From: Oscheius tipulae
Lineage: Eukaryota > Nematoda > Chromadorea > Rhabditida > Rhabditidae
Length of the DNA: 64,000 bases
NCBI GenBank assembly: GCA_037178975.1
Contig: JASJZH010000006.1
Span: 744,001-808,000, forward strand
Direction: 5' to 3'
The first letter of the stretch is position 1; every line of letters begins with the position of its first letter. Under the pieces are notes generated by a model. The model saw nothing but the letters and a program-made list of their open reading frames with translations, had not been told where the DNA came from and made no database searches. Positions 13,001 to 22,271 of this stretch are shown here, in pieces. The translations under genes and the position numbers were made by a program.

Positions 13001-16000
13001 TGATTCAATACTCTAGAGAGCGGCTAAGGATAATTCCAGAAATTCAGGTGATTTGGGAGCGGTCTGAAAAGAAAAAAATACATGAAAGAACTTGGCAAAT
13101 CACCTCACTCAGTCTCGCCTACGTTCTGAGCAACGTTTTATTCAATTTAAGACCACTGTGTATCTGAGGGTCGTGATAACCAGTAAATGTCCTACGAGCC
13201 TTAACTAGCATGCTTTACTTTTAGAAGGACCCTATTTTTCTAACAAACTGAACATTTGTTCACGTTTACCAGCATCAATGGAATTGCAGAATAAACACAA
13301 AAAAGTACGCATTTTCCTGTGAAGAGGCACAGAAATTGAATCTCTTAATCATGCGGAATCTAGCACTTTCCTCAAAAATTTTCAAAAAATTCATTATGAA
13401 GAGAGCCTAATAAGCGGTGGGGGAGGACATATGATTCTGGTTTGCAGCTGGATAGAATATGGCGTGAGTGTCTGGGAAGTTGCGAAAATCTCTCCCGTTT
13501 TGCAACATGAGCGAAATAGGTGTTTACTACGGGATCCACACGCAATCCCTCCGAGTCATCAACATCAACACTTACGCAGGTGGCTCATAATGAAATCGTT
13601 CCGGGCTTCGTGGCTCAGGGGAAACAAGAACTAGATCTTTATATTATTTATGAAAAAAAAGTTCCCCGCGGCAAATTAATGAGACTTTCGGAATGGCAAA
13701 CAACTTTTTGTTTAGGATTTAAAGGTTATGCGGAGGACAATTTGATGGTTGGTGATCATTAGCGGAGTGAACATTTGATAGCTAATTGTTTTCGAAAGTA
13801 CTTAGGAAAAGATTGTAACATATTTCAGTTTTTGGAATGGGTAGGGCAAAAGAAAAATCTTTTCGGAAAAGATATGTGTGCAGAGTGAGGAACTGTATTC
13901 GTGATTTCTCCCTTGCGGTCTCCATTGTTGGAATACAGCCAAACTTCTGTTTTCCTGATCTTCTAGAAAGTAGTTACTTTCAAGTTTCCGTGAGTGGCTT
14001 AAAGACTTCCTTCTCTCTTTGTCGAATCGCCTCAATTAACTTCTAAGAGACTGCGTCTGTATGGCGATGCTAATTTTTTTTTGTTAGCAAAAAGACTCGA
14101 GAGGCAATTGGAAAGCGAAATTAACACGCTGTAAACCCGAAAAAAGATGCATCGGTGGTCACGAACAGATGCGTGATCGGCACGTGTAAAGAGTGCTTTT
14201 TTGACCTATGCTTTTGCAACATAACTCTAGGCCCCTTAAAAATTAATGAGTTCAGATTGCGTATATGGAAAGGGAACACCGCAAAGCTAGGAAAAAAAGC
14301 GGGTTGTGGGCTTGAGGTTTGATTAATGGACACTGGGTTAGAGCCGCCCAACAAACTAAACAAAAAGTCTTACATATAGCTGCATATCCGGAAAGCGCTA
14401 ACAAAAAACAGATAGCTTAACCTACACAAATACCTGTTAGAGTGAAAAAAGGAGTAGTCATGAATCGCAGATGAGAGTGCCAGATGCTCGTCAAAGATTA
14501 CAAAAAGTTGAAGTGGGTAGATCAGAAACCAAAACGAAACAGAGACACAGATAGACATAGACATTGAGTCAGAGAGACAGAGAGGCAGAACTAGGAAGCC
14601 CATTTTGCAACTAAGCTAGTAGAGCTCTTGAGACAGAATGAGCAAACTTCTGTTTAGACTGAAAGGTTGGTGAGCTGTGGTCCGTAAATGAGACACCAAG
14701 TGAGGGCTCCCGTATTCCACGCGTAGAATACAAGGTCGAATGTCAGCCTACTGACTTTAAGATCAAACTCTCTCCCGGAAACGGTTTATTTGCCCTCCGT
14801 CAACTGTTGACAAATGCGTGGAGATGAAAGCGAAGACTCCCGAGGTTCAACGCGAACCTCTTGCAACCAAGGTTAAAGGTTATTCTCACCTAAGACGTCC
14901 CATGAAGGACTTTTCAAGAATTCTAAGATTGGTCGCTGTCCCGCAAAGCCTATGACAGCCACTTCCGGGGACCCTTGGTAAGACAATGAGGTAATGAGGG
15001 CCCCGTCGTTTGAGAGCCATTTTTCGGGGAATGACAATTGGGTCCCAGACCACTTAGAAAGCAGTGAAGATTGCTTCTAGAGAGTGCGTTCTTTGAAATA
15101 ATTTGTTCGAGAAAAATAATGGGAAAAGTGTGTTGTTCATGGGAAAGACATGACTTTTATTAAAAAAAAGTTCAAAAATATTTGTTGACTGTCATGTCGT
15201 TCACATCAAATGGCCCTTCAAAACTTAAAACAACACTGTCTAGAACAGAAAACAGAGCGCACCTGTTTCAGTGTTATTTTAAGGATGGCTCTCCAACAAC
15301 CCTCTTAAATCAAACATCGAAAGCCTCGTTAATTTCCGGGCATAACCCGGAAGCCATCGTCTATTCCCGGATGTCGTGTTACGGAGCGCTGCGAACGATC
15401 TTTAGGTCAAAACATTGGTATCATAAATATTTCAAACTAATTTATGTAACTTCCGGACCAAGCATTCTTAGAATTCTTGATTTTTTTGCAGCCAGATAAA
15501 GACGCTGCTAGGAGACAAAAAGAGTTGACGTCAATGAAAACGTGTGGGACCATTGTTATCAAAAAGACGCTCTAGAGAGCCGTGTGTTTCCTGCAGACCA
15601 CTTGTTTCCGGCATGTAAACTGAGGTAAACCAGATTTTGCGGGAAAGTAGATTTGGAAACAGAACTAAGGAAACATTACTATCCTGAGACCTCTCGAGTA
15701 CACAATTTCAAATAAAGTCATGAAAACAACTTGATAGCCATCTTTTCCAAAAAATGCTAATATAGTACGGAAGAAAAACGGTTATTCCTTTTGGTACTAC
15801 AGAACTTGTTTCATAAAACGAGCTCAAGTTATAATTCGCTTGAAAAGGTTTTTTGGTTGATTGTTTCTCTTATCAGGACAGAAGCCTTTCAAGCTCCAAA
15901 AGATCAAACTCTCTTTTCTGCAAAATTGGCTCTTGCAATCAGGTCTGTAGCAAACGAATTTGTGAAAGTATCAAAAGCGCAAATGACTTCAGACATCTGG

Positions 16001-18690
16001 GCTTCATTTTGTTCGCTGCAGACGCTCTCATTTTCATGAGAAATTAACTGAGCACATAAAAAACGTAGACTGAATTCCTGCACGTACCCTCATGGAGAAG
16101 GGAGGAAATTTAACACACATGCATCAGAAATCCTTGGGTTTTGAAAATGGATCTCGTTTTTCACGTGATGAGAGAGGACCACTGACCTGATCGTTGATGT
16201 CAGTTAGCTCTTCCTGACGTTCAGCTTCGGGTTCAGTGAATTCTTCAGAAATTTCGGACATTTTCCGGTTCGGGTGATTCTCTGGAATGCGATTGATTGA
16301 AAGTTAAATTGGAAAGCTGCAAAGAGAAGTCTTAAATGGGGATATAGTAATAAATCGGTCTACTCGCTGCAAACTACTGTAAAATGCGCCCCGAAAAGTG
16401 GCGCGATTCTCATAACTTTGCAGAGAAGGAGGGTAAAAACTGCTTATCGGGACAGGCCTTGACGTCAAGGAGGAGCTCTCTCGCGGAAAAGAGACACAAA
16501 CTCGGAGATAACGGGAGCTCGTTCTCCGCAAAAGACCAGCTGTCAGCTGTTCCCATGAGCTAAAATATAGCAGTTCCGCGTGAAATGAGCTCGTGAGTGC
16601 TCACAACTGGACTCAATACGTCAGAGCTCATTCTCTCAGCGGCGCATCGGGGTTTGATCCAGATCAGTGAATTAGATCAACAGAGCACTAAAATAAATGG
16701 GGAGTTACGGGTCAAAAAAAGTTCACATCTCAAGAGAATGACGTTTTCCCCCGGGTGGTAGGATGGGTCGTTCGTCTACAAACAAAGAGTGGGCATGAGC
16801 GCGAAGAACTGTTGGAAAAGCAAACAGCACTCGAAAAAAACACTGAAAAGCTCGAGAAAACCACAACAAAGGAGCGTCTGTCCGAAGCCAAAAATACAAG
16901 ATCGAGTAGATGTGGAAAGAGCCATATGGAGGGCAGGTTCACAGGAAGTACTAAATGTACTGCAGCTGAAACGGTCAGACTGAGTTGTAACTTGAAGCTG
17001 TAACGCATATTAAAAATTCAATTTATTGGACTTTCGCATGCCAATGTTTCGTGTTGGAGGAGGTTCGGCAACGGAGAAAAACGGTTGATGGAGCTGAGGA
17101 ATCGGAAAATGAATGGTGATGTACACAAAAAAAGTCAGTGTCATACAGCTATTGTAGTTCGATGACTAGTCGTGGAGTATCTTACGTGACATTGTCGCAC
17201 TTTACAATATCAAAAAAGCTCGGACAACCTGACAAGTACAGCCGCGTGGAATAAGATTGGGCTTCTGGTTCTCGCAAACAATTCTCTAGCCTGGAATTAA
17301 CTAAGTGAACAGACAGAAAGGGGCGTTCTCGCTCGAAGCTGGAGAGACACCCGGAACTACCTCTTGGCTTATATACTCCCCTAAGCCTTATCGCTCAAAA
17401 AATGAGCTGTCTGATCGGTCGGGAATGGTAGATAAAAAGATTTAAAGATCACTATGATCACCCATGAAATGTTGACATGAATTTATGAATTTCTGCTGTT
17501 TACGTGGCTCTTTTTTTCGAAAGCAAACAAAAGCTTGTTGGCGTAGAGCTATATTTTAGCCCGATTTATTGCACTACCATTTTGAGGAGTAATTTTTTCT
17601 GGAGAAGGTTTTTCTGGGAATGGAGACGTTTCTCAAGGAAGTACATTTTCTATTTATTCAGTTGTCTGTTAAAGTTTAACTTAAATGCTTTAGTTTTTTT
17701 TCTTTAATTTGCAAAAGACTGCTGGGAGGCTGGCATTAAATGGTGAATCACGTTCCTAAAACTCGACCACATGTGTTCCGGAAAAGTAGCTCCAAATAGG
17801 CAATCTATAGACTGGAACATAATATTTTTGGTCCGCACATATTCTAGAAATAGTAGGTAGTGCTCACGTCACTCCTTCGTGCTCTCTATTTACCCGAAGG
17901 TTCAAAAAGTATCTCCCTGACAGGAACATGATTCAGATGTGCCTTCCGGAAGTCACGCTACTATTTACCTTATCAAGTGAGCTCACCACGCACACATCAC
18001 AGGTCAAGATCTAAAAATAGTTCCAATGAGCACAAAGGACGTCAAATGGACGCCTTATCAGTAGTACTTCCTCTAGACGTAATGTTGTTTGTGAGAACGG
18101 AATTGTTGTCGGGGCACACTATACGGAAACCTAATGTTCGGAAGAGTAATTGTGGTCAGTCGGGGGTAAAAATGGAACGAAAATAGAACTACGCGATCAA
18201 AAAATTGTCACAATTATGGGAATGAATGTAGTCCGATGAATATTCAGAAAACAAAGCGTATGTAGGGTAAGAGGAATGATGAAAGAAAAAAAATGACAAA
18301 TTATTTATTACACTGCATGCGCATTGTGGAAGGTCGATTAAAAGTTTTACAGATCTGAAATCGGACAAGGGTTTGGCTAGCGATAAATCGAATTTTTTTT
18401 TAGAAACTTGTTGTTTTAAAAGATTTCAAAGAGCGCGGGAGAAGAGCCAGAACAACATGGTTAAGAATAAAAGGAAAAGGAAATAAGACGCAAAAGTTGG
18501 TGAAGCATTGAAAAGGCCACAATTTAAACCACTTTTCTGACAGAATCCTTTAAATTTCAGTGTTGGCCAAGTGACCGATGTCATGGATCGCCTTCAAAAC
18601 ATCGAACGTCACAAATATTTCTGTGCTGAGAACATGAAGGAAGCCGAATCTGACTTTGACCGTTCCGATTTCGAGACCAACAATCCTTAA
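10091..18690 (+). CDS. Small coiled-coil protein with an 8.1-kb last intron
   Basis: Four exons: 10091-10123, 10218-10280, 10319-10446 and 18561-18690. They give about 117 aa. The sequence starts MFVAKQGDKNK, continues with an amphipathic helical stretch (IDSLLDELEDDCTEVEK, then VTDVMDRLQNIERH) and ends in an acidic tail (ESDFDRSDFETNNP). Phases match (0, 0, 2), and acceptors are ATTTCAG, AATCTCAG and AAATTTCAG. The heptad pattern runs across the last splice junction, which supports joining the distant exon. Size and style resemble small BLOC-1/BORC subunits (BLOC1S4-like is a weak guess), but I do not recognise it securely. A competing model uses an acceptor near 10503 and ends after three residues. 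The 10447-18560 intron contains a complete kinase gene on the opposite strand. Confidence 0.7.
10679..12115 (-). CDS. Ser/Thr protein kinase, ULK/IKK-like, nested in an intron
   Basis: Six exons on the minus strand: 12115-12027, 11989-11899, 11828-11770, 11662-11364, 11266-11094 and 10888-10679. They encode about 306 aa, essentially one kinase domain. Visible motifs are the glycine loop GLGAFGVVFKG, catalytic lysine in VAVKRM, HRDIKPQN catalytic loop, DFG (split by an intron), AGTLFYMAPE activation segment and DMWSIGCLLYQCVTGE. The activation segment resembles ULK/ATG1 kinases, with some IKK-epsilon/TBK1 flavour; no C-terminal regulatory domain follows. The ATG lies immediately after a TTATTCCAG acceptor, as at a trans-splice site. 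Two internal acceptors read TTTTAAG and GTTTAAG instead of TTTCAG. The alternative start, ATG 12003, would avoid the 37-nt first intron. The whole gene lies inside the last intron of the coiled-coil gene. Confidence 0.88.
12251..12258. promoter_or_regulatory. CRE palindrome TGACGTCA upstream of the kinase
   Basis: A perfect 8-bp cAMP-response element (CREB/ATF bZIP consensus) lies about 140 bp upstream of the kinase ATG at 12115. Two further perfect copies occur in the same intron. Confidence 0.4.
13013..16261 (-). CDS. Candidate micro-gene (41 aa, two exons)
   Basis: Minus strand. ATG at 16261 opens 25 acidic codons (MSEISEEFTEPEAERQ...) ending at a consensus CAG|GTCAGT donor (16187). The best acceptor in a matching frame is a strong pyrimidine tract TTTTTTCTTTTCAG. 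It leads into exon 13063-13013, which adds 16 residues (TAPKSPEFLELSLAAL) and a stop. Codon choice in both pieces looks coding-like. The intron would be 3.1 kb, and additional exons between them may have been missed. I do not recognise the product. No acceptor precedes the ATG, but a promoter-like stretch with a CRE lies upstream. Confidence 0.28.
15526..15533. promoter_or_regulatory. CRE palindrome TGACGTCA
   Basis: This is the second perfect copy, in intron sequence with no adjacent confident gene. It could be an intronic enhancer element; no more can be said from sequence alone. Confidence 0.3.
16460..16467. promoter_or_regulatory. CRE palindrome TGACGTCA
   Basis: This is the third perfect copy, inside the longer palindrome CCTTGACGTCAAGG. 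It lies about 200 bp upstream, on the minus strand, of the candidate micro-gene start at 16261. Confidence 0.35.
17368..17375 (-). promoter_or_regulatory. TATA-like element on the minus strand
   Basis: Reading the minus strand, TATATAAG is followed about 180 nt later by an ATG (17192) that meets a GTAAGA donor after only 7 nt (ATGTCAC). A CCTCAG acceptor near 17100 would continue the frame for about 20 codons. The arrangement is promoter-like, but the encoded peptide is too short to trust. Confidence 0.22.
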
Positions 18691-19634
18691 CGTCCTCCCG
18701 TAAAGTTATTGAAATATTGTATATATATGAAACCCAAACTTTTTAAGTCAAATCCAAGCATTCCCATTTTCAGTTCATAGTCAAAATCATTGATCTCTGC
18801 TGCAAGGTTGTAAATATATTGAAAATATAGGCTCCATTAAACTTTTCTTAGTAAATGGTTAGAGCTAATTTGAGTAGTCGAAACTTGGAGAGAGTCACTG
18901 GACCAGAACCAGGAGAAATCAGGAGGACGCCTTAGAAAATACAACTTGATTAGAAAGAAGAAAGTTATTCCAAGAACAGAGTTTTGGTCCTTCTTGCAGC
19001 TGCTTACATCAGAGATGGTTCATTTTCGAGACTGCAGAGTAAAACTAGTTATAAAAAAAGCAGTTTGAAGCAAGCTTCAATTTTAAGATATCGTGATTTT
19101 TATCGCGTACGATTCGAAGAGGTACGGGCTGAAAAGATAATTGAAGGACAGACTTGCTCGATGGTTAATATTCCTCAACCAACAATTTTTGTTTACATGT
19201 ATAACTAAAGAGGTCGGCCAACTTCATTCTAAAGCAAACAACTGACAAAACAAGCTTTCAGAATCGAGACGGGGTTTTAATACCGTTTGCCAAAAAGATA
19301 CTATGAAGCGTGTACTGTAATCTGTTTATATACTGTTTAACAAAATGAATGTTTATCTGAATTTCTACCTATGTATTGGCTTCTGCTTTCGAACACAGTA
19401 AAAGAGAAGATCGTTTAAAAGTAAATTAAATAGTACGAAGCTACCCAAACACTTAAAACTTCGATGTATTGTTCCTCAACATGTAAGAACAAAACTTTAG
19501 CGAAACGAAGAAGTCATTCCTATATAGTTGAGATATTTGGTAGCTGATCCAAATGCGCGTACAATCAGAAAAGGCAAGTAAATATGAGTCTGCCAAAAGA
19601 AAGTTATACTTTGACTCATATTCTGCACATGAAA

Positions 19635-19663
19635 CTATTGGGTTGGTAAATAAGTCTTTTCGC
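19635..19663 (+). mobile_element. Mariner-like terminal repeat, solo
   Basis: CTATTGGGTTGGTAAATAAG followed by TCTTTTCGC is nearly identical to a second copy at 53883-53911. The layout (TA, then TTGGGTYGGYAAATAAGTC) resembles mariner terminal inverted repeats. I could not find an opposite-facing partner or a transposase nearby, so this is a relic or part of a short non-autonomous element. Confidence 0.45.
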
Positions 19664-19799
19664 ATTCTCGTCCTGTCCGATTGGTCTGTGGTCTGTAAAG
19701 TGTCATTTTGTAGAGTTTGATGGACTGAGTAAGAATATCACATGACAAACGCCAAAATCTGGGATTTCACCGCAATTTCCACGAAAATCGAGTTTTTAG

Positions 19800-20037
19800 G
19801 AAGAGTTAGTGCTCGAGAAATAAGAGGTGTGTTCAAAGAAGAACGGGAAGTGAGGTATTGAGTTTTTTTTGGGATTGGAAGTGGGTTTAAAGGTTTGAAA
19901 GGATAGAAGTGAGTTCTAAGGTTTAGAAGTGAGTTCAAAGGATCAGGATTGAGTGAAAAGTGTTTTCGAGAAGGATAGGAATTGAGATCAAAAAGGGGGT
20001 TCCATGGGTTCTCAGAGTGAAAGGGATGTGAGTTCAA
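19800..20037 (+). repeat. Purine-skewed degenerate repeat
   Basis: Almost all bases on the + strand are G, A or T, with very little C. Units like AGAAGTGAGTTCAAAGG recur with variation (about 19905, 19925, 20025). The complementary strand is open for about 100 codons, but its Pro/Asn/Ser-rich composition follows from the skew and does not indicate a protein. Confidence 0.45.
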
Positions 20038-20406
20038 CTAGCAGTGGCCAGACTGACAGCTTAAAAGTGGACAAGTTAGTCTACCACCCGGTAACTGGTG
20101 TTTGTATTTTAAGGCAAGGCCGCACTGAAAACCACACGACATTGAGCTTCAGATAGTAGAGGTATTGCCATTGTTCTCCTATGACCCAACTAGAGTACAA
20201 GAAATTTTTCTGAAACGACTTTTGTGACGTAAAAAGTAACAATATCCTGGAGACTCATTTCTGTACTGGAAATAGCTGACTGCAGTATAAACTTTGCTAA
20301 CGTTCTATTTGCTACGGTACGTTCAAATTGCAAAGTTACGCTTGGCAATGTAGCTGCACAGTAGCATAGCTATTTAGTACAAAAATATTAGCAATGTTCC
20401 CTAAAA

Positions 20407-20513
20407 ATGAATAAGAGTGAAGCTGCAGAAACGAGCTATGATCGGAATCAGCCTTCAAAAGATAAAGGACAGCTTGTGTTTCTTTTCGGGGCGTTGCAGC
20501 GACCTGAGCTCAG
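20407..20513 (+). CDS. Isolated coding-like first exon, gene unresolved
   Basis: ATG followed by 35 open codons (MNKSEAAETSYDRNQPSKDK...) ends at a strong CTCAG|GTAAGA donor in phase 2. The exit phase does not match the phase-1 acceptor used by the K2P first exons downstream, so it is probably not one of them. A phase-2-compatible acceptor exists at 21220 (ATTGCAG), opening 48 codons to a stop at 21363. The pairing is only a guess and the product is unrecognised. Confidence 0.2.
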
Positions 20514-20805
20514 GTAAGATGATAGTCGTCGCTCGCGTGTAAATTCGTGCTTCCATCCTATGAGCCCCTCATTTTTATCTGTTGTTCTTCTATCGAAACA
20601 ATTGAGTGGGTGCCGCTCGTTGAGAAAAAATGACAATGACAAATTGGTGCTGATTTCCCGAACGCGTTTTTACAACTGCTCTGTCGAGACTGACTGGGAA
20701 AGAAGAGGGTGGCAGATTAGCGATCGAGAGCAATCATCCACACCTCCCGAGACTACATGTTGCAATTGCTCAAAACAATCAACGGCTTTGTACTTTATTA
20801 TTATA

Positions 20806-20840
20806 AAAATATTTGCAAGTATCCTCATTTTGAAAACTCC
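20806..20840 (+). repeat. 35-bp direct repeat, copy 1
   Basis: AAAATATTTGCAAGTATCCT plus CATTTTGAAA recurs almost unchanged at 21124-21158 in the same orientation, with short dissimilar flanks. It may be the edge of a dispersed element. Confidence 0.5.
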
Positions 20841-21123
20841 TAGTGTTTTGCTTATGAACGCGGCCGCTAGTGTTCCCAAGATACTTTTGTAAACTGAGGC
20901 ACTAGAAGGAAAATGCAATAAGTAAGCCTTAGTGTGATAAGAGATGATCGATTCTTACCAAACAGTTTGATTGATATTGGTCTATTTTGCTGGACATTCC
21001 ACTTCTTCACAGTTGGTTAGCTCCCAACATTTTTTAGCCTCCAATTCTGACCGGCTCTGCCATCTTCAACTATAATTCACTTTGTCGCCCATCAGTCCCG
21101 ATTGGAGCGGAAGCAATTTCGAA

Positions 21124-21158
21124 AAAAATATTTGCAAGTATCCTCATTTTGAAATCTC
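21124..21158 (+). repeat. 35-bp direct repeat, copy 2
   Basis: Second copy of the segment at 20806-20840, one substitution apart near its end, in the same orientation and 318 bp away. Confidence 0.5.
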
Positions 21159-22271
21159 CTGCCCTCTTTGGGCCTTCTCCATTGTGGCATTCAGTCATCA
21201 TCAGGCAGCACTGATTGCAGAATCGGCCAGGCATCCGGAGGTCCCTCTGCGAATAGACATCTTCAATCATATAATGGCTGGTGTCAAATCACACATACAC
21301 ATGTAGCTTTTCGACGGCACTGCGTTTTTCGAGTGGTCCTCGTCCTTCATTCTCACGACCACTGATTGCTGTCTCTTTTTGCTTTTCTCAGAGATATCCC
21401 TTTTAAGTGAATGTGGCCACAGATGCTCCAGGGGAGGGAAAGTCTTGGGCCGAAACTGGTACCCCAGTTCATCATCTCTTCCAGAATACCAAGCAGAAAT
21501 TAAGAAGCATGAGCGTAGTTTTAAAAACAGGGGTTCTTGCTCTTATATAGTATCTCTTTTGTTGCTACCCTAATTGCTTCGGTGTTTCACCCGTACCATA
21601 AAATCTTGTTTTTGATGCTATAATTGGCTTTACAACGTTTTCAGTTCTATCATGGCATGTTTTCAATTTTCTTTTCCAAACGACGTCTGTTCAGAACCTT
21701 CGCAACTTCTTTAATCAGACGAAAACTACGTAGTAGGCACTCTTATTTGACAGCTTCGAATGTAAAAGAAACCGGGTAAACTAAATTTAGATGACACGCT
21801 AACTTCTGACCTTAAACATTTTTGCATAGGCTTTTAACGGTTTTATGCAAGTTCACCCTGGCTGGACATGGCGACTTTAAAAGAAAATTTTTGAAAAATG
21901 CTGGCCTTTAGGATCTTCAACTTTCTCCTAGACGACAATCGTTCAAAGATTCAATTAACCACCTCCAGTGTGAAAAGGCACTTCTCACACACACACCCTC
22001 ACTAACGTCTGATTCCGCAAACCGATAAGGCGTGCTGAAGAAAGAGGCGTTAATTGGGCTTCTCGTGCTTTCTCTCTATTACTATCCGCTTGCGAGACCA
22101 CGAATCGAGGAAGAGAGAAGGCCGGAGGCCATCCCCCGATTTCTTTGATTGTTGCATTGTGTCCTATGCACCCAATGTCCATTCCTCTAACACTCTAACC
22201 TAAATCGATCTTTTTTCCTCTTCTTGACCATTTAACAGTTTTGCAGAAGTAGTTAGAGTAGTTTTAACGCA

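Larger units (their letters stand above)
12116..18560. other. Remainder of the 8.1-kb intron
   Basis: Beyond the nested kinase, this stretch has no confident gene. It carries three TGACGTCA palindromes, a weak two-exon minus-strand micro-gene candidate (13013-16261), a TATA-like element on the minus strand near 17370 and low-complexity patches such as the GACAGA-rich run around 14530-14590. Many open frames of 60-100 codons appear on both strands but lack splice support. Confidence 0.45.
18691..22271. other. Repeat-rich spacer
   Basis: No confident gene. It contains a mariner-type terminal sequence (19635), a purine-skewed degenerate repeat (19800-20037), one isolated coding-like exon (20407-20513) and a duplicated 35-bp segment (20806 and 21124). 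The right end (about 22230-22271) contains a TTTTGCAG acceptor upstream of the first K2P exon. Confidence 0.45.

Noticed and set aside
16730..17008. Overlapping 64-92 codon frames on both strands
   Set aside because: They mirror each other in a purine-rich stretch, show no splice sites and have no recognisable residues.
20859..20866. GCGGCCGC (NotI site) as a possible cloning artefact
   Set aside because: A single 8-bp site within continuous native-looking sequence and no vector sequence around it; chance is sufficient.
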